From: Flavivirga amylovorans
GTDB taxonomy: Bacteria > Bacteroidota > Bacteroidia > Flavobacteriales > Flavobacteriaceae
DNA length: 64,000 nucleotides
Direction: 5' to 3'
NCBI RefSeq assembly: GCF_030540875.1
Contig: NZ_JAUOEM010000009.1
Location: 1-64,000, forward strand
The number at the start of each line of letters is the position of its first letter. Within the stretch, counting starts at the first letter, position 1. A program made the translations under genes and the position numbers. The notes under the pieces are model-generated. The model was not told the origin of the DNA, searched no databases, and saw only the letters and a list, made by a program, of their open reading frames with translations. This document shows, in pieces, positions 9,746-19,366 of this stretch.

Positions 9746-10435
9746 ATGAAACCCATTTTCAATCTATTACTATTAGTAGTCACTTTAATAATGCTGTCAT
9801 GCAGCGAAGATGATATTTTTACAAGAGCTACCACTATTAAAGTGGTTAATTTAATCAATGGAGCGGATAATGTGATCGTAAAGATAGAGAATAATCTGAT
9901 TAACTATGCTACTACTAAAGCGAAGGTAAGTTTTGATGATTATAGAAATTTTTCTTTTGAAGCAAGTATTAACAGACAATTAGAGATCGTTAAGCAAAGT
10001 GATACCTTAAATCCTATTTATTCCGAATCCCTTCATTTAAAAGGCATTCACTCTCTATATCTTTATGGTGCTTTAGAAAACGAAGAATGGCTTCTAATTG
10101 AAGATAAACCTAAACAAATTACAGATAGCCTTGTTGGGATTCGTTTTATAAACCTGTCCAAAACTTCGGGGTTAGTGAACATCAATATTACAGGTGAGAC
10201 CGCTACAGTTGTTTCTGGGTTAAATCAGGAAGTGGAGACAGATTATATCGAATTTCCTGCTAAAGAAGTAGATGGGAGCTATATTTTTGAGTTTAAGGAT
10301 GGCTCAGGTAATATGCTAAATTCCATTACAGTAGATCCTTTGCAGAAATTCAATGTGTCTAGTAAGAAGAATTTAACATTGGTTATGTATGATTTTGGAA
10401 CCTCCCAAAAAGTTGCCCGAGTAAATAGTTATTGA
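9746..10435 (+). CDS. DUF4397-like lipoprotein
   Basis: A 229-residue lipoprotein. I start it at ATG 9746, because this gives a textbook lipoprotein signal (MKPIF...LIMLSC, Cys19); the frame is open further upstream, but only from a TTG. The remainder is beta-rich, with two similar halves (IKVVNLINGADNVIVKI and GIRFINLSKTSGLVNINI) that resemble DUF4397 domains. No catalytic residues are visible. It is the last gene of the plus-strand copy A module and has no counterpart in copy B. Function unknown. Confidence 0.65.
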   Translation: MKPIFNLLLLVVTLIMLSCSEDDIFTRATTIKVVNLINGADNVIVKIENNLINYATTKAKVSFDDYRNFSFEASINRQLEIVKQSDTLNPIYSESLHLKGIHSLYLYGALENEEWLLIEDKPKQITDSLVGIRFINLSKTSGLVNINITGETATVVSGLNQEVETDYIEFPAKEVDGSYIFEFKDGSGNMLNSITVDPLQKFNVSSKKNLTLVMYDFGTSQKVARVNSY

Positions 10436-11566
10436 ACAATACTAAGAGACAATACAATAAAAGGTAAGTATGATAATAAATTTGTTAAAAGTAGAGAAAA
10501 ACTGTTTTATGAAAATAAGAGCTATGATTTTATGTGTAAGTATAAAAAATGAATCAACAGAAATAGATAGGAATTGAAAGTAAGGTTTAGTGCTACTGGT
10601 ATTTGAACTAACAATGGAGTCAAAGTGATTAATTGTGGTTTTATCCTCAGGTAGGAATACGCTGAAACAGTTAACTTATAAGCGTACCAATAAAGCTGCT
10701 GAGAAAATAATTAAACAAGAAAACTATACGATTAACATATAATGATAAAGGCCAAAAAGGAATAGGAATGAATGGTTTTAATATTAATTAGGTTAGAGTT
10801 GTTTATGACTCTACGATCCTTTCCTTTTTTATTGAGTGGACCATTTGGCGAGATGACTGAATCCGAAATAATGCGATTGATAAGTGTGTTAAAAATAATC
10901 AGCTTTCCTAGAAAATACTGGAAATAATAATAAAGGGTAATGCCAAAAGAATAGGCAGGTATTAAAAAATGAAACCGTTTGAAAAGTAAGTAATATTGAG
11001 TCCTTCAAAATGTTTTAACTTTTTGATAACCAATACCGATTTCGATAAAGTCTGTACTGAGCAAAGTTGAAGCATTTATGAGACAAAGTAAATTCAGATG
11101 GTGCAATGATATAGAAGAAAAAAAGTTAAAATTATCATAGTCAGTCTTGAGTAAAGTCGAAAGGTTGAAGATAAACTTCAAGAGAAATTTAAATACAGAA
11201 TTTCTAATTAGGTCAAAGCATCCCTTTGTGGCTTTGTTTGGAGGTCAGTTAAGTGCTTTTAACGGTAAATGAAAGGCTTATTCATTAAATCTAGAAAGGT
11301 ATCTTACCTCTAGATAAATAGTTCCTTTAAGCAATAGTGGCTTGTTGAAAAAGATATAAATCAAAAAATAGTTGAATTTCAAGTAGCACTGAATAAAAGG
11401 ATTTATAGATGTAGGGACTATGAAACCACTTGTCTGAGAGTAAGAACAAGCACTTAGGATGAGGAAGATTAGTTGTTTTTGATGTTTATTTTTAGATATA
11501 CAAGTTTAAGTATATTATTTTGAATATTGATGAGTAGCTTTTCAAAACAGGATTTAGATTAATAAA
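10436..11566. other. Gene-poor spacer A, diverged counterpart of spacer B
   Basis: About 1.1 kb between the converging modules without a convincing gene. Several stretches still align to the spacer of copy B (20891-21748), such as AATCAGCTTT near 10897, AAATTCAGATGG near 11091 and the approach to the peptide terminator, but with many indels. The spacer was therefore duplicated with the genes and has since drifted without coding constraint. A weak inverted repeat ending in CCTTTCCTTTTTT (10753-10830) may terminate the plus-strand operon. Confidence 0.5.
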
Positions 11567-11594
11567 AAAAGGTGGCCAAAGTTGGCCACCTTTT
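11567..11594 (-). terminator. Intrinsic terminator of peptide operon A
   Basis: A perfect 13-bp stem (AAAAGGTGGCCAA with its complement) around a two-base loop, with a T-run on the minus strand, 19 bases after the stop codon of the peptide gene. Confidence 0.85.
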
Positions 11595-11612
11595 CCTTAA
11601 TAAAATTTAGTA

Positions 11613-11894
11613 TCATGGCTTCCATAATGTCTTAGTACATTTAGTAACGCCTTGAACGGTTTGTAATCCAAAAACTTGTATTGGAGTACCTAATCCAATA
11701 GTACATTCTTGACCATTATCGATATCGCTACACATGATTGATTCGTCACAGATATCTTGTCCTTGCTGATTTACGCTTGGAATATAAGCTTGTTCAAGAG
11801 CAAAGTCGTCATTAGTAGTAAAAGCAAGAGAAGCTGTGATAGCTAACATAAGAGCAAAAGCTGGTAAAACGATTTTAAAAAAATTAGATTTCAT
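11613..11894 (-). CDS. Small secreted four-cysteine peptide (DUF6520-like), copy 1
   Basis: A 93-residue preprotein. Residues 1-25 form a signal peptide (KIVLPAFALMLAITASLAFT) that is almost identical in all four paralogues here. The mature part is about 68 residues and carries four Cys in the shared pattern CDESI-x-C, then CT(I/V)GxGTPIQVFG, then a final Cys about 18 residues later. I recognise the DUF6520 family of small flavobacterial proteins; no function is known to me. It is the last gene of the MauE-propeller operon, behind a conserved 38-nt leader structure. Four exported cysteines next to a MauE-type redox protein suggest two disulfides. Toxin, signal or structural roles are all open. 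Confidence 0.8.
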   Translation of the reverse strand: MKSNFFKIVLPAFALMLAITASLAFTTNDDFALEQAYIPSVNQQGQDICDESIMCSDIDNGQECTIGLGTPIQVFGLQTVQGVTKCTKTLWKP

Positions 11895-11917
11895 AATATA
11901 GATATTTAAAAATTAAT

Positions 11918-11955
11918 GACCTACTCTATTTTACAGGTTTTCGGTCTTAGCCCTG
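11918..11955 (-). promoter_or_regulatory. Conserved leader with pseudoknot-like complementarity, peptide 1
   Basis: Read on the minus strand, CAGG, GACC, CCTG and GGTC occur with spacings 5, 5 and 12, so that CAGG-CCTG and GACC-GGTC interleave as in an H-type pseudoknot, 24 bases before the ATG. The same element precedes all four peptide genes, including this internal operon position. Stems are only 4 bp, so the structure is a hypothesis. Confidence 0.4.
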
Positions 11956-11967
11956 ACTGCAGTATTT

Positions 11968-13089
11968 TTATTTAATTTGAGAATATGTTATTTTTTGGTC
12001 TATGGTCTCTTTTAAGAGGGGTTCTAGCTTATTAAAGCGATAGGTGCTTAGTTGATAAATAACAATATGATTGCCGATCATTGCAATAAGTTTATCATTA
12101 AGCACTTGAAATGTTTTTAATTTGTCTTTCCCTATGTTATAGACATAAAAACTAAACTCATAGGTGTTTTCTTCAATGTTGTAGACATCAATAATAGAGG
12201 CCTGTTCCCACATGTCAATGGGTTCGTACCGGCCTATCAATTTGGAGTTTACAAAAAGGTAGGAGCCATACGTAGCACTGAATTTGTTTACTAATAGTGC
12301 AGGAGCTGCCATTTTTAGTTGATTTTTGGAAGCTATAGTCCCCACTTTTATTTGGGCACGGCTTATGGTGTCTATGGTTTTTCCCAGGCGTTTCAATTCC
12401 AGATTTTTATCTGCGACAATATATTGGTTGCGATAGAAGTAGGTATATACCAGTTTTTGTAACTGCCTATTATATAGAAGAGAACCATCAGTATCAAAAA
12501 CACCATCTATTTGTTTTTGTAACAATTCGTAGGAGAGATCTACTTTAAGGGAGTCCACAAGGTTTATTTTGCCAAGGACACTTTCCTTAGTTTTATTACT
12601 TGTAGCCTTAATGATAAAATTAGTAGAATCTATAGGCTCTATTTTTGAAAAATAAGCGGGTCCGTCCATGATAGAACTAGCTGTCCAATCGGTAGTATTG
12701 CCTCTATATATATAAGGTATCACACCGTCAGTGAGAAAAAAATAAGGGGGAACAACCCGTAGCCTTATAGCGTGAAAGGGCAGACTGTCCTGATCCACAG
12801 ATAAAGAGATCTCCTTTTTGTTTTGAAGCGCAGTGTCCAGTACTGTTAGACGTAGAGGTGCAGTTGTATTTCCCAGATAAATCTGTCCATTGTCAGCACC
12901 TGCGATATAATAAGAATTGTATTTAAGATCTAACTTTTTGGCTTGTATAGCAGGATGTCCCGAAAGACGTCGTGTAAAACTATTGTCACGATGTATTTTT
13001 TTTTCTGAAGAAATAAATAATAAGGCAATAAACCCGATACTTCCAAGAGTGCATATTAAAAGAGGTATATAAGTTTTATTATATTTCAT
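11968..13089 (-). CDS. Membrane-anchored propeller-like protein, copy A
   Basis: A 373-residue protein with one N-terminal membrane segment (about residues 9-27) and a large beta-rich outer domain (YYIAGADNGQIYLGN, YFFLTDGVIPYIYRG, KLIAMIGNHIVIYQL) that looks like a beta-propeller. The outer part has no Cys. Its ATG overlaps the stop of the MauE-like gene (ATGA), so the two are translationally coupled, and the peptide gene follows after 73 bases. Copy B differs at only three residues. Bacteroides NVEALA-type peptide loci also pair small Cys-containing peptides with propeller lipoproteins, so a role in receiving or maturing the peptide is a reasonable guess. Confidence 0.7.
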   Translation of the reverse strand: MKYNKTYIPLLICTLGSIGFIALLFISSEKKIHRDNSFTRRLSGHPAIQAKKLDLKYNSYYIAGADNGQIYLGNTTAPLRLTVLDTALQNKKEISLSVDQDSLPFHAIRLRVVPPYFFLTDGVIPYIYRGNTTDWTASSIMDGPAYFSKIEPIDSTNFIIKATSNKTKESVLGKINLVDSLKVDLSYELLQKQIDGVFDTDGSLLYNRQLQKLVYTYFYRNQYIVADKNLELKRLGKTIDTISRAQIKVGTIASKNQLKMAAPALLVNKFSATYGSYLFVNSKLIGRYEPIDMWEQASIIDVYNIEENTYEFSFYVYNIGKDKLKTFQVLNDKLIAMIGNHIVIYQLSTYRFNKLEPLLKETIDQKITYSQIK

Positions 13090-13541
13090 AAGGAGGCATA
13101 TTTTGGGGTGCTGTAATTTTTTTGTCCGTTCATTATTTGGATTCCTATAAAAGCGAGTATAACAAAGGCGATATTAAAGATTAGATGTTCTGTCCATCCT
13201 AATTTTTCAAGAACACCTCCACAGGAACAAGGAATAGACTTACTGAAATTCAAAATAATGAATATATAGACGGTGAACATGACCATAAGGGAAAAGGAGG
13301 CATAAAGTCCCAATAGTCTGAATCGAGGAATGATTAACATCACTGCGATGATAATTTCAAGATAAGGTACAGTCCATGCTACCAAACCAGCATATGCTGT
13401 CAATACGGGGGACTGTCCAATCTGAATTATAAATTCGTCAAAGACCAGCAACTTGTTCATTGCAGCATATACAAACAAGAGTATATATAGGAAACAAATA
13501 AATTCTAAAAAAGCGTTTTTATATTTACCACTAATTTTCAT
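13086..13541 (-). CDS. MauE/DoxX-family redox-associated membrane protein, copy A
   Basis: 151 residues with four predicted membrane helices and the MauE-type motif CSCGG (Cys105, Cys107) in a loop after the third helix. The start is ATG 13541; a TTG eight codons upstream would fall close to the predicted transcription start. MauE proteins are linked to disulfide formation in exported proteins, and DoxX relatives couple to quinones. It is first in the operon MauE - propeller - peptide and lies 30 bases from promoter R1. The likely job is supplying disulfides to the four-Cys peptide, inferred from the pairing. Confidence 0.8.
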   Translation of the reverse strand: MKISGKYKNAFLEFICFLYILLFVYAAMNKLLVFDEFIIQIGQSPVLTAYAGLVAWTVPYLEIIIAVMLIIPRFRLLGLYASFSLMVMFTVYIFIILNFSKSIPCSCGGVLEKLGWTEHLIFNIAFVILAFIGIQIMNGQKNYSTPKYASL

Positions 13542-13567
13542 AAAAAATGAATTGTTTATTGACAATA

Positions 13568-13622
13568 CAAAGGTGCGAGATAAAATTTATTTATAATGGA
13601 TAAATACTTGTCTTAAAGGGAT
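13568..13622 (-). promoter_or_regulatory. R1: 21-bp direct-repeat operator and -7 box upstream of MauE operon A
   Basis: GGAT at 13598 and 13619 (21 bp apart) in the context ACTTGTCTTAAAGGGAT. The complement of a TTTG -7 box (CAAAGG) starts at 13568, 30 bp from the proximal GGAT, and the ATG lies about 27 bases beyond. No -33 TTG is seen, which fits activator dependence. Confidence 0.75.
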
Positions 13623-14505
13623 TTATAAGAGCCTTGGTTTTGCGATACTTTGATCTCCCAATAAACTCAAGGCAGACTAGATTCAATATAAATTATAAAC
13701 AGAAAATAAAGAAATTTTAGTGTCATGTTGAAAATGTTACGATTGAGGCATCACATCATATTTTAGCATTAATATTTTTATGTTTTGCTTAATTTGATTC
13801 CTTTTTACTGATATTTTGCTACATCAGAATGTTAGAAAAGATTAAACTTTGAGTACTATTTTTATATAAACCTTAATATGGATATTTTTAATAAAAAGAA
13901 CTCCATTTCAGAAAGAAACGAACGGAACAAAGAATCTAGAATGCTTAAGTAATTATAAACCAAAAACAGATGTCTATTTGAGTCTTTCATTTTGTTTAGG
14001 ATAGACTAAATTGATGGGCCATCTTGAACAACTAGTTATTAAACGAGTTACATAGAAAATGCTGCTTTTTATGAGTTAAAGGGAACTAAACCAATCAAGA
14101 ATTTTTGTAAAAAAACAAGAATATAATTTACTATAATTATATTTTTTTTAAAATTATACCACCCACTTTTATTTTTTAGTTGTGTTTTCAATAGAACTCA
14201 TCTTGCCTCTCTCATATTCGAAGTACAAATGATGCTCTCACCCCAATTTTATCCTTGCTACTCTCTTAAGAGGAGCAAAAGGTAAGGGCAAACTGTTGCA
14301 GACAAACAGGTATGATTGTTTTAATTATAAACCCAAAAGTTGGGTTTGTGACCTTAAGATTTTTAATATAAAAACGCTAACTATTGAGTCGTTGTATTTT
14401 GTAAAAAATCAAAATTTACAAATATATAGAAAGGATCGTTTCCAAAAAGGTATTAAATAATTAAGAACTAAAATTAAATAACTAACAATTAAATAATCCT
14501 AAATT
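13623..14505. other. Divergent intergenic region between peptide operon A and module B
   Basis: About 880 bases with no convincing gene. It holds one copy of the dispersed element around TCATGTTGAAA...CGATTGAGGCATCACA (near 13720-13760), AT-rich tracts and a small hairpin (AAACCCA / TGGGTTT, 14329-14347). The promoter of the T9SS gene at 14506 must lie here, but no box is clear. Confidence 0.5.
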
Positions 14506-15666
14506 ATGAAAAAAATTGCAATTTTATTTACGGTGTTAACATTGGTTATAAACTCAGTTAGTGGTCAGACTATTTTTGATTGGGATACTAATGCCGTTGA
14601 CACAGGAACGAGTATAACCGAGGAGCTAGGAGGTTTAACCACTACCGTAACAAGTGATACAGCAGGTTCTTCATGGTTATTGACACCCTTTGGGTCTTTT
14701 GGAGGGTCATCAGGAGATGTTATTTTTAATTCGGCTGCTTCAGTGACTACAGTGACATTTACATTTAGCCAACCGGTAGTCGTCAATTCAATTCTGGCAA
14801 TAGAGGGTAATGCAGGTGACACCGTAGATTTTACGTTTACTCCGGATGGTGGTGATAATTTGGAAGTGGAAGCAACGCTAGCTGGCGGTTTTAAGGATGT
14901 TGATTTAAATTGGACTAATGTGACTTCCTTTACGGTAACAAAGACAGGTGGTGGCTTTGCATTTGATAATTTATCGGTATATCCTATCGATCCTCCTACT
15001 ATTTTTGATTGGGATACTAATGCCGTTGACACTGGAACGAGTATAACCGAGGAGATAGGAGGTTTAACCACTACCGTAACAACTGATACAGCAGGTTCTT
15101 CATGGTTATTGACACCCTTTGGGTCTTTTGGAGGGTCATCAGGAGATGTTATTTTTAATTCGGCTGCATCAGTAACTACAGTGACATTTACATTTAGCCA
15201 ACCCGTAGTCGTCAATTCAATTCTGGCAATAGAGGGTAATGCAGGGGGCACCGTAGATTTTACGTTTACTCCGGATGGTGGTGATAATTTGGAAGTGGAA
15301 GCAACGCTAGCTGGCGGCTTTAAGGATGTTGATTTAAATTGGATCGATGTGACTTCCTTTACGGTAACAAAGACAGGTGGTGGCTTTGCATTTGATAATT
15401 TATCGGTATATCCTATTTCAACATTATCGGTTACAGATAATTATAGATTTCAAAAAGCTGTAGTATATCCAAACCCAGTAGAAAACATACTTTACATTAA
15501 AAATATTTCAGGTTTAAAATCTATTGATGTTTATAATAACTTAGGGCAAAAGGTTTTCCAAAGCAATACCGAAAGTATAGATGTTGGGCATCTGTCAAAG
15601 GGTATGTATTTTTTACAGATACACACCGATCAAGGCACAGAGACTAAAAGGGTTATTAAAAAGTAA
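14506..15666 (+). CDS. T9SS-secreted protein with two 143-residue repeats, copy B
   Basis: 386 residues: signal peptide 1-21 (MKKIAILF...VSGQ), two near-identical repeats at about 22-164 and 165-307 (DNA period 429 bp), then a type IX secretion sorting domain (about 308-386). Each repeat begins TIFDWDTNAVDTG and ends FAFDNLSVYPI. The last motif recalls beta-sandwich domains that end in FDDV or FDNL, as in some carbohydrate-binding or anchor domains, but no known family is certain. It begins the copy B module and is followed by susC after 350 bases. Near-identity of the DNA repeats implies recent expansion or ongoing gene conversion. Confidence 0.85.
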   Translation: MKKIAILFTVLTLVINSVSGQTIFDWDTNAVDTGTSITEELGGLTTTVTSDTAGSSWLLTPFGSFGGSSGDVIFNSAASVTTVTFTFSQPVVVNSILAIEGNAGDTVDFTFTPDGGDNLEVEATLAGGFKDVDLNWTNVTSFTVTKTGGGFAFDNLSVYPIDPPTIFDWDTNAVDTGTSITEEIGGLTTTVTTDTAGSSWLLTPFGSFGGSSGDVIFNSAASVTTVTFTFSQPVVVNSILAIEGNAGGTVDFTFTPDGGDNLEVEATLAGGFKDVDLNWIDVTSFTVTKTGGGFAFDNLSVYPISTLSVTDNYRFQKAVVYPNPVENILYIKNISGLKSIDVYNNLGQKVFQSNTESIDVGHLSKGMYFLQIHTDQGTETKRVIKK

Positions 15667-16016
15667 TTGCTAATATAAATAATAATAGAAGAAAGTAAAA
15701 AAGGATTCATTTAGAGAAGTGTATTGAAAACCAATTTGTAATAATGTTTGAAGCGGTTGGTTACTTAGCATTTTCTTAGATACTTTTAGTAAGTCTTTGT
15801 TTTTTTAAACTTTTTGTTCAAGCAAAAAGATGGTTAGAATCATTAAGAATAAAAAAGGTATAAGAATAAATTTACCCTAACGGCTAGAGTAAAAATTAAA
15901 CAAATTTAAAAACAAAAAGGAGGAAAAAAGTTGACACTGTGAGACGTAACAAACTGGATTTCCCCCTTAAGAATGTATTAATCAATTAAAATAATCAACT
16001 AATTACATGTAAATTT
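15667..16016 (+). other. Spacer between T9SS gene and susC B, with conserved susC leader
   Basis: 350 bases without a gene. The last 100 or so (15918-15998 best conserved) match the leader of susC A. The first 240 or so have no counterpart in copy A, where the leader follows the T9SS stop codon after about 20 bases. Either copy A lost this segment, possibly with a promoter, or copy B gained it. Confidence 0.55.
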
Positions 16017-19000
16017 ATGAAAATTAGATTAACTCAAGTCTTTTTCTGTCTAAGAAAAGACCCCATAAAACTCATTATGCGAACTTTTATATTTTTGTTT
16101 TGCACCACATTGTTTGGTTTTTCACCAAGACATGCAGTATCCCAAAACGATAGGATTGTCATAGATACAGATCAAGTGGTATCTGTTGACAAGGTTTTTA
16201 AGATAGTGAAGGCACAAACCAATTATTCATTTGTTTATTATGAAAATTTATTTAAGGACTATCCCAAGGTCGCGCTCAAAAAAGGGGCGATCCGTCTTAA
16301 TAAGTTATTAACTCACAGCCTTTCATCGGGCAGAGTCCATGTTATCTTTACAGCTAATAATACCATTCTTATAAAAGAGCGTACAAGCAAAACCAAAGCG
16401 CAGCAGCTCTCTGTTTCTGGTATTGTAATGGGACCATCAGGCCTTCCAGTCTCAGGGGCAACGGTTTTAATAAAAGGGACCCGAAAAGGAGCAGTTACCG
16501 ATTTAGACGGCCGGTACGTTATCACAGTACCAGACCCTGCCAGTGTACTGATTTTTTCCTCATTAGGTTTTGAAACACAGGAAAAAGTGGTAGGTAATCA
16601 AACCACAATAAATGTGAATCTTAAAGAAAATATAAGTGCTTTAGATGCGGTAACCATTCGTGCGGGCTATTATAATACGTCCCAAAGAGAAGTAACAGGA
16701 AGTATTAGTAAGATCGATTCAAAAATCATAGAAAAGCAACCTGTCAACAATCCTTTGGCAGCCATGCAGGGGCATATGCCAGGAGTTAACATTTCGCAAA
16801 GATCTGGAACACCAGGAGGGGGCTTTAATATAGAGATTCGAGGGAAGAACTTTATAGGCAGTAATACGGAGCCTTTTTATATCATAGATGGGGTACCCTT
16901 TAGCACGGAGGCAATAGGACAAAACTTGTCTAACCCTGCGATCTCTTTGGGTAATGTCCTCCCCTTAAATGCGATAAACCCCTCGGATATTGAAAGTATC
17001 GAGGTTTTAAAGGATGCCGATGCTACGGCTATTTACGGTTCTCGAGGAGCCAATGGCGTGGTACTGATTACCACTAAAAGAGGCAAGTCAGGAAAGACCC
17101 GTGTGAATGCGAATGTAAGTAGCACAGTTGGTAAGGTCAGTAGTTTTGTAGATTTAATGAATACGGAGCAATATTTAGAGATGCGACTAGAAGCGCTATC
17201 TAATGAGGGTTATACTTTAGAAACGGCCCCTGATGATTTTAAAGCTCGAGCGCACGATTTATACAGATGGGATCCAGACCGGTATACAGACTGGCAGGAG
17301 GAGCTTTTAGGTGGTACGTCCTATAGACATAATGTCCAATTGTCCTTTTCAGGGGGCAGCGAACAGACACAGTTTTTAATTAGTGGGGGTTACCAAAATG
17401 AGACCACGGTATTTCCAGGAGACTCAAACTATGGTAAGGTCTCATTAAATAGTAGGATCAACCACCAATCGGCAGATGGCCGCTTCCAGATAAGTCTTTC
17501 GACAAATTATACCGCTGATGACAACCAACTTCCAGGTCAAGATTTAACAGATCTGGCCTATTCACTGGTACCCAATGCACCGGCGCTCTATGATGAGAAC
17601 GGGGATCTAAATTGGGAAAACTTTACCTGGGCAAACCCACTGGCCCGTTTAGAGGATCAGTTTCGGGCGCAGAACCGTACCCTTATCATGAACTCGGTGA
17701 TTTCCTATCGACCAGTTCCAGACCTGGTGATTAAAACCAATCTGGGTTATACGAGCTATAGCACAGAACAATATCTTACACAGCCACATACGCGCTTCGC
17801 CCCTGCTCCTAATAATACAAGTGAAAGATCAATACTTGTAAGCAATAATGCGACACGTCAATCCTGGATTGTGGAGCCGCAGGTTCATTGGCAAAAGGCA
17901 TGGGGCAAAGCGAGTTTTAATATCTTGTTGGGAGCGACCTTCCAGCAGCAGCAATCACAGGACCTCGCACTAGGGGCGTCCAATTTCCCGAGTAACAGTC
18001 AAATTTTGGATCTGTCAGCTGCAAATTTAGTAAACGTTCGATTAGATGCCGAATCGGAGTATAATTACCAGGCGTTCTTTGGGCGGCTTAATTTTAAATG
18101 GGCCGATAAATATATCATTAACCTGACAGGTCGTAGGGATGGTTCCTCCCGTTTTGGACCAGGCAGGCAATTCGGTAATTTTGGAGCTGTTGGTATGGCA
18201 TGGCTGTTTACAGAGGAAGGCTTTTTGGAAGGACAATCTGTTTTAAGTTTCGGAAAGCTTCGTAGCAGTTATGGTATTACGGGTAGCGATGGGATACCAA
18301 ATTACGGATTTTATGATACCTATGAATCTTCAGGCCGTGACTACGACGGCTCTGTTTTAGAGCCTACCGGACTGTTCAATCCGATCTTTGGCTGGGAATC
18401 AAACAAGAAGTTTGAAGCCGCCTTGGAGCTTGGTTTTTTTCAGGACCGTATCTTTGTCACGGCTGCATGGTACCGTAACCGGTCTTCCAATCAACTGGTG
18501 GGGATTCCCCTGCCCAGAACGACGGGCTTTTCCAGTATTAATGCGAACTTTGATGCTACTGTGGAGAACACTGGTTTAGAAGTCGACTTTCGTTCTGTAA
18601 ACATCCAAAACAAGGGTTTTAAGTGGACCACGACCTTTAATATCTCGGTACCCAAAAATAAGCTGGTAAAGTTTGATGGCCTGGAAGCATCCACTTTTAG
18701 AGATCGTTATATAGTGGGGGAGCCTTTGAGTATAGTTAAACTGTATCATAATCTTGGAGTAGACCCAGAGACGGGGATATACCAGTTTGAAGATTATAAT
18801 AATGATGGAGAAATAGATAGAAAAGATCGTCAATGGATTGTACAGACGGCTCCTAAGTTTTATGGCGGCTTGGGCAATACTATAAAGTACAAGAACTGGA
18901 CCTTGAATGCCTTTTTGAATTTCAAGAAGCAAAGTGCATCGGATCTTACTTTTAATGCACGATCCCCTGGAAGTTTAACAAATCAACATGTCTCGGTATT

Positions 19001-19331
19001 AAACCGCTGGCAGGGAGTTGGAGACCAGGCCGGGATACAGCGTTATATCACATCATTGGCCGATTTTAATGCGAGATTAGCTTTTAGTAATGATTTTGAT
19101 AGTAGCAGGCGTTATACAGACGCCTCCTTTATCAGGCTTAGAAGTGTCTCCTTGAGCTATGACCTGCCTAAGGATCTTGTCTCTGGCTTTAATGCTAGTA
19201 TCTATCTTCAAGGGCAGAATCTTTTCTTTCTTTATTCTAATTCTAGAAATGCTGATGCAGAACAGGTATTGGAAGGTACAAGGATGCCTTTATTGCGGCA
19301 ATTGACCTTGGGTCTGCAATTGGGTTTTTAA
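16017..19331 (+). CDS. SusC/RagA-type TonB-linked outer membrane protein with STN domain, copy B
   Basis: 1104 residues, the same length and architecture as copy A: signal peptide, STN (about 46-118), carboxypeptidase-D-like domain, plug and barrel. Long stretches are identical to copy A at the DNA level, notably from about 18060 to 18770. Differences cluster in short patches: NLSNPAISLGN for ELSEAAVSLNN in the plug, ASNFPSNSQ for GVSFPSNSQ and RFAPAPNN for RYTPSRNL in barrel loops, and NDGEIDRKD for SDGSINIDD. These are probably surface-exposed or ligand-facing, so the two transporters may differ in ligand. Confidence 0.95.
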   Translation: MKIRLTQVFFCLRKDPIKLIMRTFIFLFCTTLFGFSPRHAVSQNDRIVIDTDQVVSVDKVFKIVKAQTNYSFVYYENLFKDYPKVALKKGAIRLNKLLTHSLSSGRVHVIFTANNTILIKERTSKTKAQQLSVSGIVMGPSGLPVSGATVLIKGTRKGAVTDLDGRYVITVPDPASVLIFSSLGFETQEKVVGNQTTINVNLKENISALDAVTIRAGYYNTSQREVTGSISKIDSKIIEKQPVNNPLAAMQGHMPGVNISQRSGTPGGGFNIEIRGKNFIGSNTEPFYIIDGVPFSTEAIGQNLSNPAISLGNVLPLNAINPSDIESIEVLKDADATAIYGSRGANGVVLITTKRGKSGKTRVNANVSSTVGKVSSFVDLMNTEQYLEMRLEALSNEGYTLETAPDDFKARAHDLYRWDPDRYTDWQEELLGGTSYRHNVQLSFSGGSEQTQFLISGGYQNETTVFPGDSNYGKVSLNSRINHQSADGRFQISLSTNYTADDNQLPGQDLTDLAYSLVPNAPALYDENGDLNWENFTWANPLARLEDQFRAQNRTLIMNSVISYRPVPDLVIKTNLGYTSYSTEQYLTQPHTRFAPAPNNTSERSILVSNNATRQSWIVEPQVHWQKAWGKASFNILLGATFQQQQSQDLALGASNFPSNSQILDLSAANLVNVRLDAESEYNYQAFFGRLNFKWADKYIINLTGRRDGSSRFGPGRQFGNFGAVGMAWLFTEEGFLEGQSVLSFGKLRSSYGITGSDGIPNYGFYDTYESSGRDYDGSVLEPTGLFNPIFGWESNKKFEAALELGFFQDRIFVTAAWYRNRSSNQLVGIPLPRTTGFSSINANFDATVENTGLEVDFRSVNIQNKGFKWTTTFNISVPKNKLVKFDGLEASTFRDRYIVGEPLSIVKLYHNLGVDPETGIYQFEDYNNDGEIDRKDRQWIVQTAPKFYGGLGNTIKYKNWTLNAFLNFKKQSASDLTFNARSPGSLTNQHVSVLNRWQGVGDQAGIQRYITSLADFNARLAFSNDFDSSRRYTDASFIRLRSVSLSYDLPKDLVSGFNASIYLQGQNLFFLYSNSRNADAEQVLEGTRMPLLRQLTLGLQLGF

Positions 19332-19366
19332 ATTAAAAAAACATAAAAAACAATAATTATAAACCT

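Noticed and set aside
14565-15251. 228-codon open frame antisense to the T9SS repeats
   Set aside because: It follows the repeat structure of the sense gene and is biased in composition; a by-product of the repeats.
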